In this document: piece by piece, positions 46,201 through 57,767 of the stretch | Layout of the letters: each line of letters begins with the position of its first letter | Position numbering within the stretch: the first letter of the stretch is position 1 | Source: Epichloe hybrida | Taxonomy: Eukaryota > Ascomycota > Sordariomycetes > Hypocreales > Clavicipitaceae | NCBI GenBank assembly: GCA_019022495.1 | Contig: JAFEKR010000078.1 | Location: forward strand, 1-64,000 | DNA: 64,000 nucleotides | Direction: 5' to 3' | Notes under the pieces: generated by a model | The model's database searches: none | What the model was told of the DNA's origin: nothing | The model's input: the letters and a program-made list of their open reading frames with translations, nothing else | Made by a program: the position numbers and the translations under genes

Positions 46201-49200
46201 CACCCCTGGCAGGCAATCCCTGCTCCAGAACTACTCTGATCTGAAGGAGCCCTTTGTTGCTGTGGAAAGAATTCTTTCACAGTATCCCGAGGCCGAAACC
46301 CAGATCATCAACGCCCAGGATGTCCAGCATTTCTTGCTTCTCTGCAGGCGTCCCACCCAAAAGCCTGTCACTTTCATCCCCTCACTCGACGACAACTTTG
46401 AGTTCTTCTTCAAGAAGGACTCGCTCTGGCAGTCTGAAGACTTGGACGCCGTCATTGGCCAGGACGTCGGTCGAACCTGCGTCCTCCAGGGTCCCGCCGC
46501 CGTCAAGTTCTCCACCGTTGTCGACGAGCCTATCAAGGACATCTTGGATGGCATTCATGAGTCCCACATCAAGTTCCTCACTCGTGATATGTACGATAAC
46601 GACGAGAGTCGTATCCCCATTGTGGAGTACTTTGGCGGCAAGTTGGTCGAATCTGAGATTCCCTTGGACATTGAAGGTCTTACTGTCTCTTATGATACCC
46701 ACAAGAACACTTATCGCCTTGCCTCGGCCCCGGCCGCGGGCTCTGCCTTGCCTTCTGTCGAGTCTTGGCTGGCACTCCTCGCTGGCCCCAACCGAAGCTG
46801 GCGCCACGCTCTGCTCATGTCCGACGTTGTTGTCCAGGGCCAAAAATTCCAGACTAACCCCATGAAGCGCATCTTTGCTCCCGCTCGAGGCTTGTTTGTG
46901 GAGATTCAGTACCCTAACGACCCAACCAAGACCTCCATTGTCGTCAAGGAGCAACCCCGACACAATCACTACGTTGATGTCATTGAAGTCAGGCTTGTTG
47001 GAAAGAACGAGATACTCGTCAACATGGTCAAGGATACCACTGCTCTTGGCAAGCCAGTCGCCCTTCCTCTCAAGTTCACCTACCACCCCGAGGCTGGTTA
47101 TGCTCCTATTCGCGAAGTCATGGAAGATCGCAATGACCGCATTAAAGAGTTCTACTGGAAGGCATGGTTTGGTGACGAGACTCTGAATTTGGATGCTCTC
47201 ATCACCAGCACCTTTGATGGTGGTCGCACGACCATTACCAGCGAAGCCATCAATGACTTTGTTCACGCTGTCGGCAATACTGGAGAAGCCTTTGTCGATC
47301 AACCTGGAAAGGTTGTCAACGCTCCCATGGATTTCGCCATTGTCGTTGGTTGGAAGGCCATCACCAAGCCCATCTTCCCTCGCACTATTGATGGTGATCT
47401 GCTCAAGCTGGTTCACTTGTCCAATCAATTCCGCATGATACCAGGTGCCGAACCCCTCAAGAAGGGCGACGAGGTCTACAACACTGCTCAGGTCAATGCT
47501 GTCATCAACCAAGAGGCCGGCAAAATGGTTGAGGTCTGTGGCACCATTTCGCGCGAAGGCAAGCCTGTCATGGAGGTGACCTCGCAGTTCCTGTACCGTG
47601 GCAAATACTCCGACTATGAGAACACTTTCCAGCGCAAGGTCGAAACCCCAGTGCAGGTTCATCTTGCCACTACCAAGGATGTGGCCGTCTTGCGCTCTAA
47701 GCAGTGGTTCGCCATTGACGAGGTACCCAGCGAAATTGATCTCCTCGGCCAGACTCTGACTTTCAAACTCCAGTCACTCGTCCGCTACAAGAACAAGAAC
47801 GTCTTCAGCAGCGTCGAAACACGCGGATCAGTGCTTCTGGAGCTACCCACCAAGGAGGTCATTCAGGTTGCCAGTGTTGACTACGAGGCTGGAGAGTCGC
47901 ACGGTAATCCTGTCATTGACTATCTGGAGCGAAACGGTTCTGCGTTGGATCAGCCTATTCTCTTTGAGAATGCCATTCCTCTGAGCGGAAAGAAGCCCTT
48001 GCAGCTTCGTGCTCCTGCTTCCAACGAGACCTATGCGCGTGTCTCTGGCGACTACAACCCTATCCACGTTTCTCGTATCTTCTCCACCTACGCCAATCTC
48101 CCTGGTACCATCACCCACGGCATGTACTCGAGTGCTGCCGTCCGAAGCCTGGTTGAAACGTGGGCCGCCGAAAATGACATTGGCCGTGTTCGCAGCTTCC
48201 AGGCTACCTTTGTTGGCATGGTCCTGCCTAATGACGACATTCAGGTGAAGCTGCAGCACGTTGGGATGGTTGCCGGTCGCAAGATCATCAAGGTCGAGGT
48301 CAGCAACACTGAGACGGAGGAGAAGGTTCTGCTTGGTGAAGCCGAAGTCGAACAGCCCGTGACGGCGTACGTTTTCACTGGTCAGGGTTCACAAGAGCAG
48401 GGCATGGGTATGGAGCTATACGCCAGCAGTCCCGTAGCGAAGGAGGTATGGGATCGAGCTGATAAATATCTTCTCGACAATTACGGGTTTTCCATCACCG
48501 AAATTGTCAAGAACAATCCCAAGGAGCTCACCATTCACTTTGGTGGCCCTCGAGGCAAAGCCATTCGCCACAACTACATGGCTATGACCTTCGAAACAGT
48601 TGCCGCAGACGGATCCATCAAGTCTGAGCGCATCTTCAAGGAGATCAACGAAAGCACCACGTCCTACACCTATCGTTCACCCACGGGTCTCCTTTCTGCC
48701 ACCCAGTTCACACAGCCTGCTCTGACACTGATGGAGAAGGCCAGTTTCGAGGACATGAAGTCCAAGGGCCTGGTCCCTCGCGACAGCACGTTTGCGGGTC
48801 ACTCCCTGGGTGAGTACTCGGCGCTTGCTGCCTTGGCCGATGTCATGCCCATCGAGTCCCTGGTATCCGTCGTCTTCTACCGTGGTTTGACCATGCAAGT
48901 TGCTGTCGAGCGTGACGCTGCTGGTCGATCCAACTACTCCATGTGCGCCGTCAACCCCAGCCGAATTTCCAAGACATTCAACGAGGAGGCTCTGCAATTT
49001 GTTGTCAACAGCATTTCGGAAGAGACTGGCTGGTTGCTGGAGATTGTCAACTACAACATTGTCAACATGCAGTACGTGTGCGCTGGTGACCTGCGTGCGT
49101 TGGACACCTTGGCTGGCGTAACCAATTTTGTCAAGAAGCAACATATCGATATTGAGGAAATGCGAAGCAATATCGAGGAGGCCAAGGAGGAGCTGCGAAA

Positions 49201-49597
49201 AATCATCCGCGGCTGCGCTGATGCTACTCTGAAGAAGCCGTTGCCGCTAGAGCTGGAGCGTGGCTTTGCCACAATTCCGCTCCGCGGCATTGATGTGCCT
49301 TTCCACTCCACTTTTCTGCGATCTGGTGTCAAGCCCTTCCGATCATTCCTGCTCAAGAAGATCAATAAGACCACGATTGATCCTTCCAAGCTGGTTGGAA
49401 AGTACATTCCCAACGTCACAGCCAGGCCTTTTGAGCTGACCAAGGAGTACTTTGAGGATGTGTATAGACTGACAAACTCCCCCAAGATTGGAGCAGTCTT
49501 GGCCAACTGGGACAAGTACACCCAAGAGGATGATGGCAAAGCCGTCAGCGACAGCTCATCAAGCGTGGGCTATGACGGACCAGGAGCTGCTGCTTGA
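43283..49597 (+). CDS. FAS1: Fatty acid synthase subunit beta
   Basis: Single uninterrupted coding exon of 2104 residues, a normal length. Domains in order: acetyltransferase with the nucleophile Ser286 in [14 protein letters not shown]; enoyl reductase with FMN-binding barrel ([42 protein letters not shown] near 745); dehydratase with double hot-dog folds, including [21 protein letters not shown] near 1590; and malonyl/palmitoyl transferase with Ser1841 in [18 protein letters not shown]. The C-terminus ([20 protein letters not shown] followed by a short Ser/Gly tail) is typical. The beta chain loads acetyl and malonyl groups, carries out dehydration and enoyl reduction, and releases palmitoyl-CoA. 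It pairs with the alpha chain encoded divergently at 34174-39953. Codon use is markedly C-ending, consistent with strong expression. Confidence 0.97.
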   Translation: MYGTGTGAQTGISTPRSSASLRPLTLTHGTLETSFLVPTSLHFHASQIKERFVASLPAATDELAQDDEPSSVAELVARYMGFVAQEIEDGEDDASGSYEEVLKLVLNEFERAFLRGNEVHVIAAALPGIEFKKLEVIRSYYMARAASNRTIKPHESALLRAADEGSANVYTIFGGQGNIEEYFDELRQVFQTYSSFVGELITSSAELLQTLSTTSSAEKMFPKGLDVMDWLQHPESTPDIHYLISAPVSFPLIGLVQMAHYEVTCKVLGIHPGMLRERISGATGHSQGIVMAAATAAADSWESWRQIARSTLSILFWVGTRSQQAFPTTSMTPTMLRESMEHGEGNPTPMLSIRDLSPQEVQKHIDATNQYLPPHRHISISLINSPRNLVVTGPPTSLYGLNSQLRKVKAPTGLDQTRIPHTQRKIRFANRFLPITAPFHSKYLAEATEMIDGDLKDISIDAGALAIPVFDTNTGKDLRTEVKGNIVPALVRLITRDPVNWEKATVFPNATHILDFGPGGMSGLGVLTSRNKEGTGVRVILAGTVDGTMNEVGYKPELFDRDEDNALQYANDWVKEFGPRLVKTSSGRKYLDTKMSRLLGLPPVMVAGMTPCTVPWDFVAATMNAGYHIELAGGGYFNGGLMTDALLKIEKAIPAGRGISVNLIYVNPRAMAWQIPLLGKLRAEGVPIEGLTIGAGVPSIEVAQEYIETLGLKHISFKPGSVEAIQAVVNIAKANPNFPVLLQWTGGRGGGHHSFEDFHQPILQMYGRIRRQENIILVAGSGFGGAEDTYPYITGQWSKKYGYPPMPFDGCLFGSRMMVAKEAHTSKDAKQAIIDAPGLDDSEWEKTYNGPAGGVITVRSEMGEPIHKLATRGVRFWAEMDQKIFSLPKEKRVAELKKNREYIIKRLNDDFQKVWFGCNKHGKAVDLEDMTYAEVVRRLVELLYVKHQERWIDPTYIKLTGDFIHRVEERFTSTPGRQSLLQNYSDLKEPFVAVERILSQYPEAETQIINAQDVQHFLLLCRRPTQKPVTFIPSLDDNFEFFFKKDSLWQSEDLDAVIGQDVGRTCVLQGPAAVKFSTVVDEPIKDILDGIHESHIKFLTRDMYDNDESRIPIVEYFGGKLVESEIPLDIEGLTVSYDTHKNTYRLASAPAAGSALPSVESWLALLAGPNRSWRHALLMSDVVVQGQKFQTNPMKRIFAPARGLFVEIQYPNDPTKTSIVVKEQPRHNHYVDVIEVRLVGKNEILVNMVKDTTALGKPVALPLKFTYHPEAGYAPIREVMEDRNDRIKEFYWKAWFGDETLNLDALITSTFDGGRTTITSEAINDFVHAVGNTGEAFVDQPGKVVNAPMDFAIVVGWKAITKPIFPRTIDGDLLKLVHLSNQFRMIPGAEPLKKGDEVYNTAQVNAVINQEAGKMVEVCGTISREGKPVMEVTSQFLYRGKYSDYENTFQRKVETPVQVHLATTKDVAVLRSKQWFAIDEVPSEIDLLGQTLTFKLQSLVRYKNKNVFSSVETRGSVLLELPTKEVIQVASVDYEAGESHGNPVIDYLERNGSALDQPILFENAIPLSGKKPLQLRAPASNETYARVSGDYNPIHVSRIFSTYANLPGTITHGMYSSAAVRSLVETWAAENDIGRVRSFQATFVGMVLPNDDIQVKLQHVGMVAGRKIIKVEVSNTETEEKVLLGEAEVEQPVTAYVFTGQGSQEQGMGMELYASSPVAKEVWDRADKYLLDNYGFSITEIVKNNPKELTIHFGGPRGKAIRHNYMAMTFETVAADGSIKSERIFKEINESTTSYTYRSPTGLLSATQFTQPALTLMEKASFEDMKSKGLVPRDSTFAGHSLGEYSALAALADVMPIESLVSVVFYRGLTMQVAVERDAAGRSNYSMCAVNPSRISKTFNEEALQFVVNSISEETGWLLEIVNYNIVNMQYVCAGDLRALDTLAGVTNFVKKQHIDIEEMRSNIEEAKEELRKIIRGCADATLKKPLPLELERGFATIPLRGIDVPFHSTFLRSGVKPFRSFLLKKINKTTIDPSKLVGKYIPNVTARPFELTKEYFEDVYRLTNSPKIGAVLANWDKYTQEDDGKAVSDSSSSVGYDGPGAAA

Positions 49598-50620
49598 AAG
49601 GAGCAACAGCAACGCAAATGAAGAAACGACAAAAAAAAAAGCAAAATCGCCCTTTTGAGAAGAAGAAGAAAAAAGACACCGCATTTTACGGAAACGAAAG
49701 CAACATACATGATTACTATAGAGCTTTAGGGGCTCTGCGTGACATGATTCTCGCGTCTTAATTTTTGACGACGACTGACAGGGATGGCATCGGATGTCAA
49801 GGAAGATGTCGAGATGAAGATTGTTGAACAAAAGTCATAGTCCTTCATGGGTTGTTTTGCAAATAGCTTTCATGTATTTTCCGTACCCGCTATAGGCGCA
49901 CAAGATTCTCCGAATTATTTAATAGACAAGCTTATGTATTATGGTAAAACTTTGCTGTGCTTCGTCAATCATTATGCAAGTGAACCTCCAACCTCCAACT
50001 GCAATCCAAGTCCAGGGCACTGCGCCATGACGGATGAATCTGCATCCCCAAGCGACGATCCAACCCGCTTATCCACGTGACCAGATTTCGCATTCAGGGC
50101 CACTAAATACGCATTACCGCGTTAGTCCAAATCCGGACTTAAACAGTCCACCCACCCACTCAATTTCAAATAGCAACGACCGAATTCGGCAGCCGCCGAC
50201 CACCGAACCGGCCGACGCCTCGTTTAGCCGTTTTGACCCCCAAAACAGTGGAGACCTGTGTGTTCACCGTTTCCGTTTCAAAACACACGAACAAGACAAA
50301 TACGTGCACGTTCGTCTTCTCCCTTTGCTCGCCTTGTCTTATTCCAACCCCCAGAACTTGTATCAGTACCTTCTGCACCGGCGTGAGGGCACATGCACAG
50401 AGCGGCGATTTGAATCTGACATAGCTCCGTTGACGTGCGTGGGAGGGATCTGCCAGGGCCACGTGGTTGGGGCGAGGCGAGCACCAAGGATATAAGAGCG
50501 GAACCTTCTTTGTTCGTTGTCTCGAAGCCCGGACTTTGTTTCACTTTGTTTCAATTTTCTTTTCTTCTTTTTTTTTTGCTGGGGAGGGGGAGGGGACAGG
50601 GCGTGAATCAAATAGCAACA
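49598..50620. other. intergenic region between FAS1 and guanine deaminase
   Basis: Contains the FAS1 3' flank and the promoter of the guanine deaminase gene. The open frames around 50034-50495 show no family resemblance. The T-rich then G-rich stretch at about 50560-50600 lies directly before the next start codon. Confidence 0.6.
50491..50497 (+). promoter_or_regulatory. TATA-like element of the guanine deaminase gene
   Basis: TATAAGA, 130 bp before the ATG at 50621, in an otherwise GC-rich stretch. Position and context fit a core promoter; not tested. Confidence 0.4.
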
Positions 50621-52154
50621 ATGGTTCTTGCGAGAGACGCGGCGGGGGAAAAGAAGAAGCTTCAGGTTCTTCTGGGGACATTTATCCACAGCAAGTCGCG
50701 TGGTGAGCTGCAGTACTTGCACAATGCGGCCGTGGCGGTGGATCGCCAGGGCAGGATTGCTGCTGTGGTCAAGGACCGGGGGAACGTGGGAGTTGCGAGG
50801 GATGAGGTGCTGGGCCAGATGGGCTGGATGGCGGATGAGGTTGATGTTGTGCAGTGCGGGGAGGGGCAGTTCTTCTTTCCTGGATTCATAGGTATGTTGC
50901 TACGTTGTTGCCGTTGTGTTGGGAGCAATGGGAGAACTTGTTCACGTCTGAATGCTGACTCGACGTGCTGCAGATACACATGTTCACGCCTCGCAGTACC
51001 CCAACGTGGGAATATTTGGCAAATCTACTCTTTTGGACTGGCTGGACAAGTATACGTTCCCCCTTGAGTCCAGCCTCTCGGATCTCGCCAAGGCGACAAA
51101 GGTCTACACGGCGTGCGTTCGGAGAACTCTCGCCCATGGCACAACCACCGCAACGTACTTTGCCACCGTTGATGTGCCTGCCACGAATCTCCTCGCTGAT
51201 CTGTGCCTCTCCATTGGACAGCGCGCTTTTGTTGGAAGAGTCTGCATGGACAGCAAGGGACTCTGTCCGGAATATTATCGAGATGAGTCGCCCGGGGCCT
51301 CTCTGCGCGCTACCAGGGAAACGATTGCACACATTGACGAAATCGACCCGGGCTATCGACTTGTTTCGCCCATTCTCACGCCAAGATTTGCACCAGCTTG
51401 CTCAAAGGACGCCATGAACGGGCTGATGAAGCTCCAGAGAGAAAAGAATCTCCCTGTGCAGACGCACATTTCGGAGAACAAGGGCGAAGTGGAACTGGTA
51501 AAGACCATTTATCCCGAGTCTGGCTCCTACGCTGCCGTTTACGATGACCACGGATTGCTTACCCCCAAGACCGTACTTGCACATGCTGTGCATCTGACTG
51601 AACAAGAGGCAAATTTGATCTCACAACGAGAATCAAAGATCTCTCACTGCCCATGCAGTAATTCCTGTTTGACCAGCGGCGAGGCCCGCGTTCGGTGGAT
51701 GTGGGACAAGAGCATTGACGTTGGGTTGGGAACAGATATGAGTGGCGGATACTCTCCGTCCATTCTCGAAGCCGCTCGACAGGCTACGCTGATGAGTCGC
51801 CATCTCGCCATGCAAATTGATGACCAAGAGTGTCGCGAAAAGTGCAAATTGAGTGTGGAAGAGGCATTGTATCTAGCCACCAGGGGTGGTGCCGTCTGCT
51901 TGGGTCTTGGCAACGAGGTTGGCGGGTTTGAAGTTGGCAAGCAGCTAGACGCACAGCTAATCGGACTGGGAGAAGTCGGAGAAGATGGTCTGAGAGCAGG
52001 AGAGAACAGCAATGAATGGGTAGATGCGGGAAATGTCGACGTTTTCGGGTGGGAGACGTGGGAGGACAAGATTGCAAAGTGGTTGTACCTTGGTGACGAC
52101 CGCAATACCAAAAAGGTTTGGGTCAAGGGGCGATTGGTGCACTCCAGACGATGA
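50621..52154 (+). CDS. GUD1: Guanine deaminase
   Basis: Two exons, 50621-50891 and 50974-52154, encode 483 residues, close to the size of yeast Gud1. The splice junction falls in the metal-binding motif FPGFIDTHVHASQYPN (His93, His95). Other amidohydrolase ligands are in QTHISEN, LAHAVHLTEQE and GLGTDMSGGY. The segment SKISHCPCSNSCLTSGEARV matches the guanine-deaminase SHCPxSN motif. The enzyme hydrolyses guanine to xanthine and ammonia in purine salvage and catabolism, using one zinc. Near the C-terminus a stretch after LIGLGEVGEDGLRAGENSNEW is more variable. The gene is convergent with the bZIP-like gene at 53320. Confidence 0.94.
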
Positions 52155-53319
52155 GCGCGATGACATATGACGAGATGAGCTGGTAGATGACTATGCTTAT
52201 GAAAAGGATGGATATGTACCTGTCTTGTCTGATCAGCAAGGCGGTCGAGGGATTAGAGGAGAGGTCGAGAAATCGTCAGTGATGGCCAGCTTTTCGAGGT
52301 TTCCCAGTCCCAGTGTCTTCTTCCTAGCCTAGACAATCGTGTATGCTGCGAATGCCAAAGCCATTACGTTGCAGCTCTTCCCTCGCCTGCGTTCTGACGC
52401 CGCTCTTTGAGTCTTGCTTAACAGGGCGCACGCACTATGCGGTCAGCGCTCCCGTTGAACCATCCATCACCATCCACATGCTCGCTGCAAGGCTATCCCT
52501 AGATGATGGACCCCGGCAAGCATATTCGAGATCAGCTGCCGGTATCGGAGCCTTCAAGGTGGGAATGATGCGTGAAGCATGCAAGATGACGAACACGCGA
52601 GTCGTGAGAGACGAGAACTTGAAGCCCCCTTCTCGGCGTAGAGGAAAGCAGCACCACGCAAAGCGGCGATCCGTGACGTGAGAAACAAAAAGATGGCGAG
52701 CAAGTCTATGCTAAGCCGTTGATTCCCTCTATCATGGGCAACTGGAATGTAAGGGGAGAAAAAGATGAAAAGATACCAAGGACGAGTAGGCATCATCATG
52801 TCAAGGAGCAGAGTCTTTGTAGCGCCAAGACCAAGCGGTGCTCCGATCGCTCCTTCCCAGCTTTTCCGAACACCACAGACACCACAGACACCACAGATGA
52901 GCCACCTCGCATCATCATGCACGCGAAAAAAGGTGGCTGATTTTTAATTTCATCGAGTTCAATTCATTTTCCTAGGGTTATCTGGTTTTTCCTTAAAAAC
53001 AGCCACTCAACTTGGCGCGACTCTACACAAAGACTCTTCTCTCGAGTGCTTCCCTTTCTTTGACCTTTGGCCGATTCCGTGTGCATTCATCTTTGTTCTC
53101 TCCCTTTCATTCCTTCCAATTTTTCACCTTCAGTGCCTGTGTTCATTTCATCGCAATATCTTCGTTTTCTTTGTCCATCGAATCATCGTTCCTGAATCCT
53201 CCTAACATAAAAGCAAGCAGCGCGCCCAAATTTCCATACTTTACCTCGTCTGACTGACAACATTTCCGAGAGCTACCGATCCTGTTGATGGCAACTCTGC
53301 AATTCCTTCAGGTTAAAGC
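52155..53319. other. convergent intergenic region
   Basis: Between guanine deaminase (+) and the bZIP-like gene (-). Contains a short ACACCACAG tandem repeat near 52870-52900 and pyrimidine-rich sequence from 53040 to 53260. No supported gene. Confidence 0.6.
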
Positions 53320-54771
53320 TCAAGCCAAGCAAGGGTCCAACTCATTGTCATCCTCCATGAGCATGAAGGATTCATCCAAAAGGGCGTCATCGGCGAGAGT
53401 TGCATCGTTTGCTTCATCGCCCTGGCCCTGGCCCTGGTCCTGGTCCTGATACTGGACCTGACCCTCAGACTGAATTTGTTCTTCTGGGCCCGGCTGAGCA
53501 AGATCCTGAACCTGGCCCTCAGACTGAGGCTGTTCTGGGCCCGGCTGAGCAAGATCCTGAGCCTGGCCCTCAGACTGAGGCTGTTCTTGGCCCGCCTGAG
53601 CAAGATCCTGAACCTGGCCCTCAGACTGAGGCTGTTCTGGGCCCGACTGAGCAAGATCAGAGGCAGGAGGAATGGCAGCTCCATCAGGGGGGGCCGAGGT
53701 GGCAACCTCTATAACATCTTCTACATTCTCAGCCTGATCGGCTTCAGCACATTGACGGGCTGCGCGCTCATTGAGCTCTCGTTTCTGTAAAGCACGTTTT
53801 TTGTTGTGCTCGCTGCGCCTCTTGGTGTCCCTGCTGCTCTTGTCTTTCTTGCGATGCTCGTAGAACTCGTCGCGACTTTCGATGATTTTGCCATGGAGGC
53901 GTCGCTTGATGTTCGGGTCGATCGTGTTGAAGGCTTCGGGGCGACCACCCATAGCACTGAGCTGAGCCTCAAGCCAGGCAATGTGTAGAGCGTTCTCGAC
54001 AAGCTTTTTGTTGGCATTGTCCAGGTTCTCATTTTTGAGCCTGCGGCTTCTCTTGGCAGCCTCATTGTTCCGCTCACGGTCGATCTTCTGGGATTCTGCG
54101 GCTATTTCATTGTTGAGTTTTTCGGCTACCTGCCGTCCAGCCTTGGAACCATTATCTTCCAACTTGATATAGTCTGGGAAAACCTTTTTTGGATGCATCT
54201 CTTCAACTGTGTTCTCAGGAAGAACGGGAGGGTTCGCCAAAAGGGCTTCTAGTGCTCCGAGAGCGCGTGTTTGAGCCAGCCGAGCATCTGTTAACATGGG
54301 ATTCTCGAACCGAATCTTCAGGTCCGTGAAAGTGTACCCGTGAAAGACGCGAGCTCTGGGTGCAAGAATTGGAAAAGCAGAGTCGGGGACTGAAAAGAGG
54401 TTGTTGTTCTCAGAGTACACCTGCTGCTGAGAAAACCCAGACATGGGTTGAATTGCATTTGAGAAGGCAAGATCGTTCGAGATGCTATGGTTCTGAGTCG
54501 AGTTATACATGTTCTCAAAATCAAGATCCAGACCAGCAGTAGTCTGTGGCTCGGCAAGACCTCCAGAGATGGACTGGTGATGCATCATATGAGGCTGAAC
54601 AGTCTGCTGGGCATGAAGGAGACTTTCAGAAGTGGACTGGCCGTTGCCCATGGGGCCCATGCCACCATTGTTGTTGGGCTGGTTTTGAAGACGCACAGAA
54701 CGGCCGCGGAGATTTCGAACAATCGGATTCTGGCTGCCTTCTGGCAAGTTATCATTTTCATTGCCTGACAT
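53320..54771 (-). CDS. bZIP-like protein with Gln/Pro-rich tandem repeats
   Basis: Single exon; the first true ATG is 54771 (MSGNENDNLPEG), giving 483 residues. The N-terminal 130 residues are Asn/Gln/Ser-rich. Near residues 225-275 lies a bZIP-like block: RERNNEAAKRSRRLKNENL has the N-x2-AA-x3-R pattern of a bZIP basic region, followed by LVENALHIAWLEAQL, a short leucine-zipper-like helix. A second very basic stretch (HRKKDKSSRDTKRRSEHNKKRALQ, about 305-330) follows. The C-terminal third is four tandem copies of DLAQxGPEQPQSEGQVQ and then an acidic end. This fits a nuclear DNA-binding activator with a low-complexity activation region. Function is inferred only; the basic region is not assignable to a named fungal bZIP. 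Confidence 0.7.
   Translation of the reverse strand: MSGNENDNLPEGSQNPIVRNLRGRSVRLQNQPNNNGGMGPMGNGQSTSESLLHAQQTVQPHMMHHQSISGGLAEPQTTAGLDLDFENMYNSTQNHSISNDLAFSNAIQPMSGFSQQQVYSENNNLFSVPDSAFPILAPRARVFHGYTFTDLKIRFENPMLTDARLAQTRALGALEALLANPPVLPENTVEEMHPKKVFPDYIKLEDNGSKAGRQVAEKLNNEIAAESQKIDRERNNEAAKRSRRLKNENLDNANKKLVENALHIAWLEAQLSAMGGRPEAFNTIDPNIKRRLHGKIIESRDEFYEHRKKDKSSRDTKRRSEHNKKRALQKRELNERAARQCAEADQAENVEDVIEVATSAPPDGAAIPPASDLAQSGPEQPQSEGQVQDLAQAGQEQPQSEGQAQDLAQPGPEQPQSEGQVQDLAQPGPEEQIQSEGQVQYQDQDQGQGQGDEANDATLADDALLDESFMLMEDDNELDPCLA
53452..53658 (-). repeat. four in-frame 51-bp tandem repeats
   Basis: Three 17-residue units and one 18-residue unit (DLAQ, then S/A/P, G, P/Q, EQPQSEGQ, V/A, Q) lie head to tail inside the bZIP-like gene. 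The third copy differs from the others by only a few residues, which suggests ongoing slippage or gene conversion. Confidence 0.92.
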
Positions 54772-57767
54772 TGTCACGACTTGAATGCTGACAATAAGTT
54801 GACTGAAGGTTTTTGAGCAAGAGCAAAAACCAAAAAAGGAACAAAAAGCGAAGATGGCGTTTGTTTAAAGGCTTGAAGAAAATCGACAAGTGTTTCTTGA
54901 GTGTCGAAAAGACAAGACAGTATCTCCAAGCTGCTTCATGGCTGTCAGCGTTCGTTCTCTTTATACTCCCCGGTGCAAGGTGCTCAGCTCTTGGTGCCAC
55001 TAAACTCTCAACAAACGACCAGGTTTGTGATGATCAACGATATTCGAAAATGATCACATGCAACGGGTATACAGAAAGCTCGCTTCGCACAAGAAATGAC
55101 AGCGGGAACCAACATGCAACCAAACGGATCTCTTCCTTGCCGTTGAGGTGATTTTCCCTGGACAACCGTGGTTGCTCGAATCGGGCCGAGCTCCTAACCA
55201 AACACAGGAACAAAACAAGAGAGATTCATACCTTTGAAGATACTTTGGAGAAGGGCGAACGGATTTAGGACTTGCCAACTCTGTGACAACTCCAAGGTGA
55301 CGCGTTATGTGTTTGTGCTCTGTTCAAAAAGACATGACATGATTCATGGAGCGGAACTGAAAACAAGGGGTGTGTTGTGACCTTTGTTGAAGGCAGAATT
55401 TGGGAAAGCTTGGGAAACCCGTCTGGTCTGATGGGGAGAGGCTATGAATGGGAGCGGCTCTCGGAAGGCGTGTTGTTTGCAAGTGGTTGGGCCAATATCC
55501 CACACGCCGCCTGCTGCCACACTCCCTCCCCCTTTTCTCCTGCGCCGGATCAAGTTCACATCAGGCTCGCATCGTACCTTGCGTGACAACTAGAGGGTAT
55601 GATGATCAACAAGATATAGATGTGATTTGCATGGCTGATCTGGCACGAGACCTATTGGGCCGCGTAGCTTTTTCAAAAGACCAGACGGTGGGGACCATGG
55701 CCACGCGGACATTATTACGGCCTTGAAACCGGGCAGATCGTCCATACCCCCCTCGATGGTGGCTTGAGCGTTTGTCAGTCTTCTCTGGGGGGATATGTTA
55801 TGAGAGCTGTGATTCTAGTGCTGGGCTGCATTCGGGCTGTTTTGATGTCAAGATCTGGCTCCAAGTGCCGACGGATACCCTCAGCCCCCCCCGTCAACAA
55901 GCCCAGCTGCCGGAACAGAGACTGCCGTCACGAGCCTCTCTTGTCAATGTTTCGAGAGTATACACAGAAACATTACTATCATGGTTGAAATTCGCACGCT
56001 GAATGTTTCCCTTTCAATCATTCAATGCCAAATCGGCCTCCTGATCTCCTCACCGGCCATCTGAACTTCTTTTTTTTTTTTCCAGAACTACCCTTCAAGG
56101 CTTTTCCGACCTGCCCACGTCACCATCATGAATAAAGGCCAACTCCACTACTGCTTGCATAAGAACAACACCCGTACGATTCGACAAAAGTCGTTGAAAT
56201 TCTTATCACGACGCTTCCCCTCGAGTTTCGATGCTCCAGAGTCCATACATCCAACAACCCTTGTCCACGATCCACAATCCTGATCCCCACGAGTCGAATG
56301 AAATACTGAGAACACGAGTAAATAAACTAATGTAGGCGAGATACAAAAGCGATTACTACAAGAAGTAGCTTCTAGCAAACTGGAGCCGCTGCCATCCAAG
56401 GAGCTACCGAAGAACACTGACTGGCACGACTTGTCCTTTCTTGCACCATGTTTGCACCATGTTGTCAAGAGAATGCGAGTAGCGACGCGAGTTCAAGCCT
56501 GGCATGCCCTTTATCAAGGGAAGTATTTCGGACGCGAGTCTTCCCATATATAGGCTAGATAGGCATCGGGCATCCCTCGTCCCAGCCTCAGCAGGCCCTT
56601 CCGACAACAATGTGCTGACGAGGGGGAACAGGCCAATATCCCGACGGCCGCCCTGGCACTCGATGTGTCATCACACGGAAATAAATACCCTTGACCAGAT
56701 ATGCTTGACTGTAAGTACTGTACGTAGCTGCTGAAGGGGTTTCCATATTTTTCTTCGGCAGGTCAAGCAAAGCCGGGCCTGACGAAGTCAACCGTGACAA
56801 TTCAAGGCAGAGTCCATCTAGTGAGTCCGAACAATGAAATCACTCTTTCTAGACAAATTAAGATTCCTAGTACCACTAACCACAGATGAAACGACTGATC
56901 TGCTGCCCGCCGAGCCGCTTTTGCAAGAACCTTTTGCTTGGATACGCACAGAATTAGGCAGTGCCTCCATCGGAGTCCCAATAGGTGCCTTCCTGGCAGA
57001 ACCGAAACTTGTGGAATCCTCGTCGATTCTCTGCCCAACAACCTCTGTTGCTGGATGGATGGAAACGAGATTCAAAGGGACTCCCTGGTGGTCTCCGTGG
57101 AGGCAGCTTCGTCCAGAGCGCACTCGACAGCAATCACAGTCTGATCACGGGATAAGGAGGCGCCTTCTTGAACCAGCGAGAGGCATTCCGGTCCCGGTCC
57201 CGTATCAACGAGGCCAATGATGAGTGTCAAATCCAACAACTTCCCTTTTAACCGTCTTCAGACCGAGATGGGCTGATGCCATGACGGCTCGGAAACAGGT
57301 TCACCACGATATGACCAGACTTTAGCAAACGCCGTTGCTCAGTTTGAAGAGGGACAAGGCCGCTGGAAATAAGATACGTCAATCTCCGAGAAAGAGACGC
57401 TTTTTGACCAAGTGAGTGCTTGCTTTTTCTTGAGCTTCAACTTCCCTCTTCGATTCAGCCGGCGTATCTTGCTCACATGTCCAAAAGAAGGTCAGGGAAT
57501 TCATTGCAAAAATTGTCCGAGCAACATAATTGATACATGTATCGCTAGATGGAACAGAAAAAAAAAAAATTACAACCAAGTCCATGAATTTCCCCCAAAC
57601 ACATCTACACGTCATGAAACAACCCTCTCTCGTTGCTGCCAACCCTTTTTCTATTTGTATGAATCAAAACGCACGAAATTTCACAACCGAGATGTACATG
57701 CGCTCGAAATCGCTTTACAACAGATGGAACCCAAGAACATGGAAAGTACAAGAACATTTATGGCAAG
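54772..57767. other. intergenic region between bZIP-like gene and xyr1
   Basis: About 3 kb. The first several hundred bases are the promoter and leader of the bZIP-like gene (-); the last part is the 3' flank of xyr1 (-). Moderately long open frames at 56834-57220 (+) and 56818-57123 (-) overlap one another and match nothing I recognise. No supported gene. Confidence 0.5.

Noticed and set aside
46382..47662. 426-residue antisense open frame inside FAS1
   Set aside because: Shadow of the strongly biased, C-ending codons of FAS1; repeated Asp/Val/Leu composition without motif structure.
56818..57220. Overlapping frames on both strands between the bZIP-like gene and xyr1
   Set aside because: Read on the minus strand in two frames I saw a Val/Asp-rich stretch that at first resembled a hydrolase fragment, but no catalytic motif or intron structure supports it.
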